Shown in pieces: positions 1 to 8,963 of a DNA stretch of 64,000 nt; the first letter of the stretch is position 1, and every line of letters begins with the position of its first letter. The notes under the pieces are model-generated. The model did not search any database. It was not told where the DNA came from and saw only the letters and a list, made by a program, of their open reading frames with translations. This stretch comes from Erythrobacter sp. (GTDB lineage Bacteria; Pseudomonadota; Alphaproteobacteria; Sphingomonadales; Sphingomonadaceae), in assembly GCA_009993605.1 (NCBI GenBank), contig JAACTB010000007.1, positions 186,001-250,000 of the forward strand. Reading direction: 5' to 3'. A program made the translations under genes and the position numbers.

Positions 1-2
1 AA

Positions 3-1769
3 TTGCGGCTCGATCCCGGCAACCGGGTCACCGTGGTCGATAACGGGCGCGGTATCCCTGTGGCGGAACACCCCAAGTTCCCGGGTAAGTCGACGCTCGA
101 AGTGATCCTCTCGACGCTCCATTCGGGCGGCAAGTTCTCCGGCAAGGCGTACGCCACCAGCGGCGGCCTCCACGGCGTCGGCGTCAGCGTGGTCAACGCG
201 CTGTCCTCGCACACCCGCGTCGAAGTCGCGCGCGACCGGCAGCTTTACGCGCAGGAATTTTCGAAGGGGCAGACGCTCGGCCCGATCGAGGAACTCGGCC
301 CGACGCCCAATCGTCGCGGCACCACCGTCACCTTCACGCCCGACACCGAAATCTTCGGCGAACGCAATTTCAGCGCCAAGCGGCTGTTCAAGCTCGCCCG
401 GTCGAAGGCGTATCTCTTCGCCGGCGTCGAGATCCGCTGGAAATGCGACGAATCCCTCGCCAGCGAGGACGTGCCTGCAGAGGCAGTGTTCAAATTTCCC
501 GGTGGCCTCGCCGATCACCTCGCCGAACAGATCGGCGGGCGCGAATGCGTGACGGCCCAGCCCTTCACCGGGCGGCAGGACTTCGCGGACGAGGCCGGAC
601 GGGTCGAATGGGCGATCGCCTGGCCGCTCTATTCGGACGGATCGACCAGCTGGTATTGCAACACCGTGCCCACCCCCGATGGCGGCACGCACGAACAGGG
701 CCTGCGCGCCGCGCTCGTCAAAGGCTTGCGCGCCTTCGGCGATCTGGTCGGTCAGAAGAAAGCCAAGGATCTTTCCGCCGACGATGTGATGGTGGGCGCG
801 GAGGTGATGCTGAGCGTCTTCATCCGCGATCCCCAGTTCCAGTCCCAGACCAAGGATCGCCTCACCAGCCCCGAAGCCGCGCGCCTCGTCGAAAACGCGG
901 TGCGCGATCATTTCGACCATTTCCTGTCCGACAACATGGATCGCGGCAAGGCACTGCTCGGCCAGGTGATGGAGCGGATGGACGAGCGCCTGAGGCGCAA
1001 GGCCGAGCGCGAGATCAAGCGCAAGACCGCGACCAACGCGAAGAAACTGCGCCTGCCCGGCAAATTGACGGACTGTTCGGGCGAAGGCGACGGCGAGACC
1101 GAGCTTTTCATCGTCGAAGGCGACAGTGCGGGCGGCAGCGCCAAGCAGGCGCGCAATCGCAAGACGCAGGCGATCCTGCCGATCCGCGGCAAGATCCTGA
1201 ATGTCGCCAGCGCCACCGCCGACAAGATCCGCGCCAATAGCGAGATCGCGGACCTGACGCTTGCCATGGGTTGCGGCACGCGCAAGGATTGCGACCCCGA
1301 ACAACTGCGCTACGACCGGATCATCATCATGACCGATGCCGACGTGGACGGCGCGCATATCGCGACGCTGCTGATGACGTTCTTCTTTCAGGAAATGCCG
1401 GAACTGGTGCGGCAGGGGCATCTCTATCTCGCCCAGCCGCCGCTCTATCGCCTGACTGCGGGCAAGGAGAGCCGCTACGCCCGGGACGAGGCGCATCGCG
1501 CCGAACTGGAAGCGACGGTTTTCAAGGGTAAGAAGGTCGATGTCGGCCGGTTCAAGGGCTTGGGCGAGATGAACCCCAACCAGCTGCGCGAAACCACGAT
1601 GGATCCCGACAGCCGCAGCCTGATCCGCATCACTCTGCCCCAGGAATTCGAACAGCGCGCGGTGGTGAAGGAACTGGTCGACCAGCTGATGGGCCGTAAC
1701 CCTGAACATCGCTTCAACTTCATCCAGAACAATGCGGGCGACATGGACCGCGAGATGATCGATGCGTGA
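3..1769 (+). CDS. parE: DNA topoisomerase IV subunit B (5' truncated)
   Basis: This is the ATPase/TOPRIM subunit of topoisomerase IV, which with ParC decatenates daughter chromosomes. The window opens inside the gene, so the N-terminal part of the ATPase domain is missing and the true start lies upstream. The visible 588 residues carry the ATP-binding DNGRGIP motif (about residues 13–19) and a glycine-rich GGLHGVGVS lid (about 54–62). The TOPRIM metal site is shown by EGDSAGG (near 370) and DADVDGAH (near 442). There is no large insertion of the kind often seen in GyrB, and the length left fits ParE rather than GyrB. The family is certain; choosing ParE over GyrB is a judgement from length and C-terminal sequence. 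Confidence 0.93.
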   Translation: MRLDPGNRVTVVDNGRGIPVAEHPKFPGKSTLEVILSTLHSGGKFSGKAYATSGGLHGVGVSVVNALSSHTRVEVARDRQLYAQEFSKGQTLGPIEELGPTPNRRGTTVTFTPDTEIFGERNFSAKRLFKLARSKAYLFAGVEIRWKCDESLASEDVPAEAVFKFPGGLADHLAEQIGGRECVTAQPFTGRQDFADEAGRVEWAIAWPLYSDGSTSWYCNTVPTPDGGTHEQGLRAALVKGLRAFGDLVGQKKAKDLSADDVMVGAEVMLSVFIRDPQFQSQTKDRLTSPEAARLVENAVRDHFDHFLSDNMDRGKALLGQVMERMDERLRRKAEREIKRKTATNAKKLRLPGKLTDCSGEGDGETELFIVEGDSAGGSAKQARNRKTQAILPIRGKILNVASATADKIRANSEIADLTLAMGCGTRKDCDPEQLRYDRIIIMTDADVDGAHIATLLMTFFFQEMPELVRQGHLYLAQPPLYRLTAGKESRYARDEAHRAELEATVFKGKKVDVGRFKGLGEMNPNQLRETTMDPDSRSLIRITLPQEFEQRAVVKELVDQLMGRNPEHRFNFIQNNAGDMDREMIDA

Positions 1770-1806
1770 GGACGATTTCGCCGATGGCGAAAGAGAGGAC
1801 GACATC

Positions 1807-2133
1807 ATGGCGGGAGAACGGCGCATATCGCGCACCGATACCGCCCTGCCCGACTGGTACGTTTCCGATGCCGCCTATCGTCCGATACCGATCGCCTGGT
1901 TCGCGGGTGCGCTGGTCCTTCAGGTGCTGCTGCAACCGGCCATCGTCTATCTCGGCTGGGCGGGCGGCTCGTCGACCGCGTTCGTGCTGGCTTGCGCGAT
2001 CGGGACGACCGGTCTGATCTGGTACGCGACGCAGCGGCGCGGGATGGCCGAGGCCTCGCTCGCATGGCGCGCGGCGACGGTCGTCATGCTGCTGTTCTTC
2101 CTTGCGATCAGCGTGATAGCCTTGCTGGCCTAA
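1807..2133 (+). CDS. Small membrane protein of unknown function
   Basis: This is an unrecognised protein of 108 residues. The ATG at 1807 is preferred because a purine-rich AGAGAGGA lies just upstream. An in-frame ATG at 1762, overlapping the end of parE, would add 15 charged residues. About three hydrophobic segments follow a polar N-terminus of about 25 residues that contains DWYVSDAAYRPIP. It directly follows parE and may be co-transcribed with it. Its end overlaps the 3' end of the converging hydrolase/OsmC gene by four bases. No function can be assigned from sequence. Confidence 0.6.
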   Translation: MAGERRISRTDTALPDWYVSDAAYRPIPIAWFAGALVLQVLLQPAIVYLGWAGGSSTAFVLACAIGTTGLIWYATQRRGMAEASLAWRAATVVMLLFFLAISVIALLA

Positions 2134-3350
2134 TCCTGCGTCGCGGCCCGCGAGTGAACGTGCAATTCGCCTTCCAGTGTGCGGTGGACCGGACACATAT
2201 CGGCGATCTCCATCAGCCGCGCACGCTGAGCGTCGTCCAACCCATTTCCGGTCAGCGAAATCTTCCGCTCGATTGCCTGCACGCTGGCATCGCTTTCCTC
2301 GCAATGATCGCAATCCTTCGCATGGTCCCGGTCATGCGTCAGATGGATCGAAACGCCATCGAGCGGCCATTTCTTGCGATCGGCATACATCGCCATTGTC
2401 ATCGCGGTGCATGTGCCGAGCGCGCCCAGTAACAGGTCGTAGGGCGTCGGCCCGCTATCGTCGCCGCCGACGCTGCGCGGCTCGTCCGCGACGAAGCGAT
2501 GCGTCGCGGTGTGGACCTCGGTCCCGAACTTGCCGTGGCCGGTCCTGACCACCACGCCTTCTTCCGGCATCGGCCAGTCCTCGTCCAAGGGCATGTAGCG
2601 ATGCGCCCAGCTGGCGATTATGCTCGCCGCGAAGCGGGCATTGGTCTCGTCGAGGAGCAAGTGATCGGCGCCTTCCAGGCTGACGAAGCTCTTCGGATGC
2701 TTGGCCGCGCCGAACAGGGCACTGGCATTCTCGATCCCGACCAGTTCGTCGGTGGGGGAATGCAGGAACAGCAGCGGACGGCGTAGCGCCGCGACTTCGG
2801 ACAGGAGATCGACGCTTTCGACACGCTCGATGAATTCGCGGCCCAGCTGGAACGTGCGCCCGCCGATCGTCACCGCCCCCTCCCCGTCCTTGCGGATCGC
2901 CGCGAGATCGCCGTCGATGCGTTGGAGGACATGGGGTACATCGGCAGGCGCAGCGATGGTCGCGATCGCCGCAACCTTTGCGAGCCCGATCTCGTCCGCC
3001 GCCGCCAGTACCGCGGCGCCGCCGAGGCTGTGTCCGACGAGCAGGATCGGCTGTCCGAACCGGTCGTGCAGATGGGCGCCGACCGCGACCAGATCGGCGA
3101 CATCGGTGGCGAAGCCCGCGCGGCCGAACTCGCCCTCGCTGTCGCCCAGCCCGGTGAAATCGAAGCGTAGGCAGGCGATCCCCTCCGCCGCGAGCGCGCG
3201 CGCGACATGGACAGCCGCTCGGCTCTGGCGGGTGCAGGTGAAACAATGGGCAAATAGCGCCGCCCCGCGCACCAGCCCGGTCGGCAGTTCGAGCGATCCG
3301 GCGAGTTCGTTTCCGGCGGGCGAGGTGATGGTGAGGCGTTCGGTGGGCAT
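2130..3350 (-). CDS. Bifunctional alpha/beta hydrolase–OsmC family protein
   Basis: A two-domain fusion of 406 residues. The N-terminal part (about 1–250) is an alpha/beta hydrolase with the nucleophile elbow GHSLGG (Ser near 108), a candidate acid Asp in HSPTDE (near 201) and a His in GADHLL (near 230). The C-terminal part (about 265–406) is an OsmC-like peroxiredoxin domain. Its two redox cysteines sit in GTCTAMT (near 314) and DMCPVHR (near 386). OsmC proteins reduce organic hydroperoxides with thiols; the substrate of this fusion is not known. ATG at 3350 is preferred over a GTG six bases upstream. It stands alone, converging on parE. Confidence 0.88.
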   Translation of the reverse strand: MPTERLTITSPAGNELAGSLELPTGLVRGAALFAHCFTCTRQSRAAVHVARALAAEGIACLRFDFTGLGDSEGEFGRAGFATDVADLVAVGAHLHDRFGQPILLVGHSLGGAAVLAAADEIGLAKVAAIATIAAPADVPHVLQRIDGDLAAIRKDGEGAVTIGGRTFQLGREFIERVESVDLLSEVAALRRPLLFLHSPTDELVGIENASALFGAAKHPKSFVSLEGADHLLLDETNARFAASIIASWAHRYMPLDEDWPMPEEGVVVRTGHGKFGTEVHTATHRFVADEPRSVGGDDSGPTPYDLLLGALGTCTAMTMAMYADRKKWPLDGVSIHLTHDRDHAKDCDHCEESDASVQAIERKISLTGNGLDDAQRARLMEIADMCPVHRTLEGELHVHSRAATQD

Positions 3351-3447
3351 GGCCACTCCGTTGCAGATGCGATGGCCCCCTGCCTAGACGGTTGCGCCAC
3401 CGGTTCGAAACCGCGATTGTGCCCGGCAGGAAAAAAAGGGGAATTTG

Positions 3448-4761
3448 ATGCGTGTGCCAATGATCGCCGCCGGACTAGCGTTGGCGCTGCTCATGCCCGC
3501 GCAGGGATCGGCGCAGACCGAGGCGGAGACCGGTGCGAGCGAGCAGGATCCCCTCGACAGGCGCGCGGAAGACGTGGTGGGCTGGCTGCGCGGCGAGATC
3601 GCGCCCGAGGATCTCTTCACTGCGCAATTCCTCGCTCAGATCCCCGCCGAGACCCTGGCGCAGATGAACAGCCAGCTTGCCAGCCAGTTCGGTGCGATGC
3701 TCGGCGTCGAATCGGTCGAACGACAGGGCCAGCTCCGCGCGCGCATCGCGATCCGGTTCGAGCGCGCAATCGGATCGGGAACGATGGTTCTGGCCGATAC
3801 GGGTGAGGCGCGGATAGCGGGGCTGCAATTGTCCGATTTCGCGCCCGTCATCGGGGATAGTGCGGATGGCGATGCCGATCAGAGCAGCGCCGAAGCGATC
3901 GCAGCTGATTTGGCCGCCCTGCCCGGCGCCACGGCGGCCTGGTTCGGCCCACTCGATGGGGAGCCGATCTTTGCCTATGGTGACACCGAACGCCAGTTCG
4001 CGCTGGGTTCCGCCTTCAAGCTTTATGTTCTCGGCGCCGTCAGCGAAGCGGTCGCGGAGGGACGTCTGCGCTGGGATCAGGTCGTGCCCCTCGGACAGGC
4101 GAGCTTTCCCAGCGGGATCACTCAGAGCTGGCCCGAAGGCGCGCCGATAACGGTGCAGTCGCTGGCGACGCTGATGATCTCCATAAGCGACAACACCGCC
4201 ACCGATACGCTGCTACGGCTCGTCGGGCGCGAACGGGTCGAGCAATTCCTGCGCCGCACCGGCCATTCGGCGCCCGAACGCAGCCTTCCCTTCCTGACCA
4301 CGCGCGAGCTTTTCCTGCTGAAGACGCTCGATACCGGCCCCGCCTATGCCGAGGCCGGTATCGCGAGGAGGCGGGCAATGCTCGCCGATCTCGATGGTGG
4401 GGGCGTGACCACCGAACAAGTCGTCGCGGCTCTGGGTGAGCCGAAGCTGGTCGAGCAGATCGAATGGTTCGCCAGCATGGAGGACGAGCGCAAGCTGCTT
4501 CGCGCCCTCGTGGCGCTGGACGATCCGGTGCTGTTCGACATTCTCGCCGTCAGCCCGCAATTGTCCGAAACCCAGCGCGCCGGATGGGCCTATGCCGGGT
4601 TCAAGGGCGGTTCGGAACCCGGTGTGCTCAATTTGACCTGGCTCCTTAAAGATGAGGCGGGCCACTGGCATATGCTCGCGGCAAGCTGGTTGAACCCGGA
4701 GGCAGCGGTCGAAAATGCCGCCCTCGGTCTTCTCGCCGTGCGGATACTGGTGCTGCGATAG
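3448..4761 (+). CDS. Secreted beta-lactamase-fold serine hydrolase
   Basis: A 437-residue protein with an N-terminal signal peptide (hydrophobic core to about residue 22, then SAQ). After a spacer domain of about 130 residues comes a class A beta-lactamase-like domain. It has SAFK (Ser188/Lys191, the SxxK nucleophile pair), SDN (247–249) and KGG (386–388) in place of the usual KTG. These are the three catalytic motifs of the fold, so an active serine enzyme in the periplasm is likely. The long N-terminal extension and the absence of an obvious omega-loop glutamate motif make a housekeeping peptidase or esterase more likely than antibiotic resistance. ATG 3448 is used because a strong AGG/AAAAGGGG tract precedes it; a TTG lies one codon upstream. 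Confidence 0.82.
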   Translation: MRVPMIAAGLALALLMPAQGSAQTEAETGASEQDPLDRRAEDVVGWLRGEIAPEDLFTAQFLAQIPAETLAQMNSQLASQFGAMLGVESVERQGQLRARIAIRFERAIGSGTMVLADTGEARIAGLQLSDFAPVIGDSADGDADQSSAEAIAADLAALPGATAAWFGPLDGEPIFAYGDTERQFALGSAFKLYVLGAVSEAVAEGRLRWDQVVPLGQASFPSGITQSWPEGAPITVQSLATLMISISDNTATDTLLRLVGRERVEQFLRRTGHSAPERSLPFLTTRELFLLKTLDTGPAYAEAGIARRRAMLADLDGGGVTTEQVVAALGEPKLVEQIEWFASMEDERKLLRALVALDDPVLFDILAVSPQLSETQRAGWAYAGFKGGSEPGVLNLTWLLKDEAGHWHMLAASWLNPEAAVENAALGLLAVRILVLR

Positions 4762-4838
4762 CGAACGCGCCCCTCTTGCTCCGGACCGCCAGCGCCCCTA
4801 ACCGGGCATGCAGACGCATTCCGACGTAAGGACCAGAC

Positions 4839-5687
4839 ATGACGCAGCGCTTCGAAGGCACCAGCTCCTATATCGCCACCGAGGATCTGAAGGTGGCGGT
4901 CAACGCGGCGGTGACTCTGCGCCGCCCGCTCCTCGTCAAGGGAGAGCCGGGCACGGGCAAGACCGTGCTGGCGCACGAAATCGCCAAGGCGGTGGATGCG
5001 CCGCTGATCGAATGGAACGTCAAATCGACCACCAAGGCGCAGCAGGGCCTGTACGAATACGACGCGGTGGCGCGCCTGCGCGACGGGCAATTGGGTGACG
5101 AGCGCGTTCACGACATCGCGAACTACATCAAGAAGGGCAAATTGTGGGAGGCCTTCACCAGCGAACGTCTGCCCGTCCTTCTGATCGACGAGATCGACAA
5201 GGCCGATATCGAATTCCCCAACGATTTGTTGCAGGAACTCGATCGCATGAGCTTCGATGTGTACGAAACGCACGAGACGATCGCGGCGAAGGAGCGGCCG
5301 ATCGTCGTCATCACCTCGAACAACGAGAAGGAACTGCCCGACGCGTTCCTGCGCCGCTGCTTCTTCCACTACATCAAGTTCCCCGATCGCGAGACGATGC
5401 GCGAGATCATCGACGTGCACTTCCCGATCATTCAGAAGACGCTGGTCACCCGCGCGATGGATATGTTCTACGAACTGCGCGAAGTCCCGGGCCTCAAGAA
5501 GAAGCCCAGCACCAGCGAACTACTCGACTGGCTGAAGCTGTTGCTGAACGAGGACATGCCGCTCGAGGTGCTGCAGGACAGCAATCCAAATTCGGCGATC
5601 CCGCCGCTGCATGGCGCTCTTTTGAAGAACGAGCAGGACGTGATGATGTTCGAACGCCTCGCCTTCATGGCGCGCCGCCAGAGCTAG
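4839..5687 (+). CDS. MoxR-family AAA+ ATPase
   Basis: A 282-residue AAA+ ATPase of the MoxR group. Walker A is GEPGTGKT (35–42) and Walker B is LLIDEID (about 114–120). Sensor-1 region TSNNEKELP and the arginine-rich DAFLRRCFFHY segment follow. MoxR ATPases act as chaperones that mature or remodel partner proteins together with VWA proteins. The expected partner, a VWA/CoxE-like gene, lies at 7322–8506 on the same strand but is separated by an oppositely oriented chemotaxis gene. The family is clear; the client protein is unknown. Confidence 0.9.
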   Translation: MTQRFEGTSSYIATEDLKVAVNAAVTLRRPLLVKGEPGTGKTVLAHEIAKAVDAPLIEWNVKSTTKAQQGLYEYDAVARLRDGQLGDERVHDIANYIKKGKLWEAFTSERLPVLLIDEIDKADIEFPNDLLQELDRMSFDVYETHETIAAKERPIVVITSNNEKELPDAFLRRCFFHYIKFPDRETMREIIDVHFPIIQKTLVTRAMDMFYELREVPGLKKKPSTSELLDWLKLLLNEDMPLEVLQDSNPNSAIPPLHGALLKNEQDVMMFERLAFMARRQS

Positions 5688-5715
5688 GCGCGAGGGCCAG
5701 GCGCCCGGTCCGGCG

Positions 5716-7188
5716 TCAGGCCGCCGGACCACTCATCGACTTGAAGGAATGGGGAAGGATATTTCCGACCCCGGCGCCAGCGCGATTCTCGTCCGCGATC
5801 GTATAAGCGAGTTCGAAATTGCCCCAGCGTCGGCCTTCGATCTCGATGGGCACGTAGACGTTGCGGGTGACGCGATAGGTCTTGCCGTCGCCTTCCTGGC
5901 GATAGACCGCCATCATGAAATCGTCCGGGCAGACTTTCGCTTTCTGGTCGATCGGATCGAAAATCCTGCGTCCGTTCCGGCAGAAGGTGGTGTCGTGCGT
6001 GAGATTTCCGGTCGGCGCCTGCGAATGCTTGGTGAGATGCGTCGGTAGATAGCCGTTCATGTCGGTACAGGCCGCCGCCAGCACGCCGGGCAGAAGAGCG
6101 CTTTCGTCCAGTACGGGGCGCCAGTTCTCGTGCGCCCAGTCCATCAGCGCAGTGCGGTAGCGGACCGGATTGCTGCCTTCGATGGGACGGTAATCGGTGT
6201 CGAACAGATCGCTCATGGTCACCGCGCCCGACGCCAGAGCATCCTGCGCGATGCGCGTCACCTGCGCCGCGCGCTCCTTGGCTTTCTCCACCATGAGAGC
6301 ATCCTGGGGCGAGAGGTCCGCCTTCACGATCCGATCGAACATCTCGCTGGCGACCAGTTCGAGATCCTCGATCTGGGTATGAGCGTTCTGCAATTTCTGT
6401 TCGTTGTCGCTCGCCGCGCGGTCGAACTGGTCGAAGACGGTCTGAACGCGCGTGACGCCTGCGGTCATCATCCCGTTCGCCTTGGCGATCTGGTCGTTCT
6501 GCGAATCGACATCGCGCACCAGCGCGACGACATTGCCGAGCATTTTCTCGAAATTGCTGACCGAGGTCTTGGCCTCGCCGCTTGCTTTCGCTCCGACCTC
6601 GATCCGCTCGATCACCATGGCGGCCTCGCTGCCCAGCGTTCCGATCACGCTGGAAATTTCGTCCGTCGCCTGGCGGGTTTCCGCCGCGAGCGATTTGACC
6701 TCATTGGCGACGACGGCAAAGGTGCGGCCCGCGTCTCCGGCGCGCATCGCTTCGATGGTGGCGTTGAGCGCGAGGATATTGGTGGTTTCCGCGATCTGTT
6801 CGATGTCCTGCGAGCACCGCTGAACCTGCTCCATCGCCGCCGCGAACCCGGTCACGTGGGTGGCTAGCGTCTCGACGAGGTCGAGCAGGCCGGAAATCTG
6901 CGCGAGCGAGCCTTCGATCTGGCTGGCGCCCTGGCCCAAGCGTTCGATCGCGCGCGCGGACAGTATCCGCGCCTCGTCGCTCGCTTCCGATACGCGCCGC
7001 TGGTCGCGCTCCAGCTCGCGGACCGTATCCTGCAATTCCGCATGCTCGTCGCGAAGGCGTGCCGAGCTGTCGATCACCGCCTTGACGATGCCGGCCACTT
7101 CGGAACAGCCAACGGTGACCTTGCCGCAGGATTCAGGGATCAGGTCGAGCGCCTTTGCCGCGCGCACGTCCAGTGGCTTCATATCCAT
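5716..7188 (-). CDS. Cytosolic methyl-accepting chemotaxis protein with C-terminal sensor region
   Basis: A 490-residue chemoreceptor-type protein without signal peptide or membrane segment. The signalling domain is near the N-terminus: a long coiled coil whose conserved hairpin reads [15 protein letters not shown] (about 137–151) followed by [13 protein letters not shown] second helical stretch runs to about residue 310. The C-terminal part of about 150 residues (with DMNGYLPTH and CRNGRRIFD) resembles the sensor module found at the end of some soluble receptors. The domain order is therefore reversed relative to classical membrane receptors. No cheA or cheW is in the window, so its signalling partner is unknown. 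It lies between moxR and the VWA gene on the opposite strand. Confidence 0.87.
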   Translation of the reverse strand: MDMKPLDVRAAKALDLIPESCGKVTVGCSEVAGIVKAVIDSSARLRDEHAELQDTVRELERDQRRVSEASDEARILSARAIERLGQGASQIEGSLAQISGLLDLVETLATHVTGFAAAMEQVQRCSQDIEQIAETTNILALNATIEAMRAGDAGRTFAVVANEVKSLAAETRQATDEISSVIGTLGSEAAMVIERIEVGAKASGEAKTSVSNFEKMLGNVVALVRDVDSQNDQIAKANGMMTAGVTRVQTVFDQFDRAASDNEQKLQNAHTQIEDLELVASEMFDRIVKADLSPQDALMVEKAKERAAQVTRIAQDALASGAVTMSDLFDTDYRPIEGSNPVRYRTALMDWAHENWRPVLDESALLPGVLAAACTDMNGYLPTHLTKHSQAPTGNLTHDTTFCRNGRRIFDPIDQKAKVCPDDFMMAVYRQEGDGKTYRVTRNVYVPIEIEGRRWGNFELAYTIADENRAGAGVGNILPHSFKSMSGPAA

Positions 7189-7321
7189 TCTTGGCGGTCC
7201 CCCATTGATGGTCGCGGGCCTGTCTTGCAGCCGATTTGGTTAGGACCGGGTAAACGATTTCGATTTTCGACGATCGCTCTTGCGCTGGCGTCGGTATCGC
7301 ATCTGCGGTAGAGCGCCGATC

Positions 7322-8506
7322 ATGTTCTTCAATTTCGTCGACGAGCTGCGCGAGGCGGGCATTTCCGCCAGTTTCAAGGAACACTTGACCTTGCTCGAGG
7401 CGCTCGACAGGCAGGTGATCGAGGAAACGCCGGAAGCCTTCTATTACCTCAGCCGCGCGACCTTCGTTAAGGACGAAGGGTTGCTCGATCGCTTCGATCA
7501 GGTCTTCCAAAAGGTCTTCAAGGGGATCCTGACCGATTACGGCCAGAACCCGGTGGAGGTGCCGGAAGACTGGCTGAAGGCCGTGGCCGAGAAATTCCTC
7601 TCCGAAGAAGAGATGGAGAAGATCAAGTCTCTGGGCGACTGGGACGAGATCATGGACACGCTCAAGAAGCGGCTGGAGGAACAGAAAGAGCGCCACCAGG
7701 GCGGAAACAAATGGGTCGGCACGGGTGGAACGTCGCCCTTTGGCAATTCGGGCTATAACCCCGAAGGCGTCCGCATCGACGGCGAAAGCCGACACAAGCG
7801 CGCGATCAAGGTGTGGGACAAGCGCGAGTTCAAGAACCTCGACAACACTAAGGAATTGGGCACGCGCAACATCAAGATGGCGCTACGCCGTCTCAGGCGT
7901 TTCGCGCGCGAAGGTGCGGCGGACCAGCTCGATATCGATGCGACTATCGAGGGCACGGCGAAACAAGGCTGGCTCGACATCCACATGCGGCCGGAACGGC
8001 GCAATGCGGTGAAGCTGCTGCTGTTTCTCGATGTCGGCGGGTCGATGGACCCGTTCATCAAGATCACCGAAGAATTGTTCAGCGCCGCGACGAGCGAGTT
8101 CAAGAACCTCGAGTTCTTTTACTTTCACAACTGCCTGTATGAAGGCGTATGGAAGGACAATAAGCGCCGCTGGCAGGAGCGGACCAAGACCTGGGATGTG
8201 CTCCACAAATACGGCCACGATTACAAAGTCGTGTTCGTCGGGGATGCTGCCATGTCGCCCTACGAGATCACCCATCCCGGCGGCAGCGTGGAACACATGA
8301 ACGAAGAGGCGGGCGCCACCTGGATGAAGCGGGTCACCGACACCTATCCCGCGACCGTCTGGCTCAATCCCCTGCCGGAAAAGCAGTGGTCCTATTCCCA
8401 GTCGACCCGCGTGATGAAGCAGATCGTTAACGGTCGGATGTATCCGCTGACGCTGGATGGGCTGGACGATGCCATGCGCGAATTGAGCCGCAAGCAGGGG
8501 CATTAG
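7322..8506 (+). CDS. VWA domain-containing (CoxE-like) protein
   Basis: A 394-residue protein with a C-terminal von Willebrand factor A domain. The metal-binding MIDAS motif is D-V-G-G-S (Asp near 237), in the segment LLLFLDVGGSMDP. The N-terminal half begins MFFNFVDELREAGI, the characteristic opening of CoxE-like partners of MoxR ATPases. Such proteins work with MoxR in metallo-enzyme maturation or other assembly steps. The ATG at 7322 is chosen because this opening is conserved in the family; the frame runs open 14 codons further upstream. Its MoxR partner is at 4839–5687. Confidence 0.86.
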   Translation: MFFNFVDELREAGISASFKEHLTLLEALDRQVIEETPEAFYYLSRATFVKDEGLLDRFDQVFQKVFKGILTDYGQNPVEVPEDWLKAVAEKFLSEEEMEKIKSLGDWDEIMDTLKKRLEEQKERHQGGNKWVGTGGTSPFGNSGYNPEGVRIDGESRHKRAIKVWDKREFKNLDNTKELGTRNIKMALRRLRRFAREGAADQLDIDATIEGTAKQGWLDIHMRPERRNAVKLLLFLDVGGSMDPFIKITEELFSAATSEFKNLEFFYFHNCLYEGVWKDNKRRWQERTKTWDVLHKYGHDYKVVFVGDAAMSPYEITHPGGSVEHMNEEAGATWMKRVTDTYPATVWLNPLPEKQWSYSQSTRVMKQIVNGRMYPLTLDGLDDAMRELSRKQGH

Positions 8507-8572
8507 CGGACCCGGTATTCAGCGCGCGCTCATCCGCCGACACGCAGCGTAGTCTTTCTGGGGGGAGTTATC

Positions 8573-8944
8573 ATGCGCATCATCGCTCTGACTGTGACCT
8601 TCGGTTCGCTCATGACCGGCGCCGCTCTCGTCGCGCAATCGAACAAGACGGCTCCGGATCGCTTCGACATGCCCTCGTATCAGGATCCGGCACGTAGCTG
8701 GCGCGATATCGAAGATCCGATCAAGCGCGCGCGCTGCGAGGAGCAGATCAGCAAGGCACGCAGCGATGCAGGCCAGCCAGAAATCGAACGCGAACCGGCC
8801 GATGCCGAAAACCCGCTGATGCTGGCCACGGTGCACCAGACTATCGAGGATTGCCCGGTGCTGGTGATGAAGCACGACACCAGCGATATCCGTCCGGTGC
8901 CGAAGCGCCGCGAAGGTCTGCTCACGATCGAACCAGCGAACTGA
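8573..8944 (+). CDS. Small exported protein of unknown function
   Basis: A 123-residue protein with an N-terminal signal-peptide-like stretch (MRIIALTVTFGS... to about residue 22, ending near LVAQS). The mature part is polar and has two cysteines, in RARCEEQ and EDCPVL, which could form a disulphide in the periplasm. A good Shine–Dalgarno (GGGGGGAG) precedes the ATG. It is not a family I recognise. It lies downstream of the VWA gene with a short gap and may share its transcript. Confidence 0.6.
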   Translation: MRIIALTVTFGSLMTGAALVAQSNKTAPDRFDMPSYQDPARSWRDIEDPIKRARCEEQISKARSDAGQPEIEREPADAENPLMLATVHQTIEDCPVLVMKHDTSDIRPVPKRREGLLTIEPAN

Positions 8945-8963
8945 TCCATCCTTCGCTGCTCTT

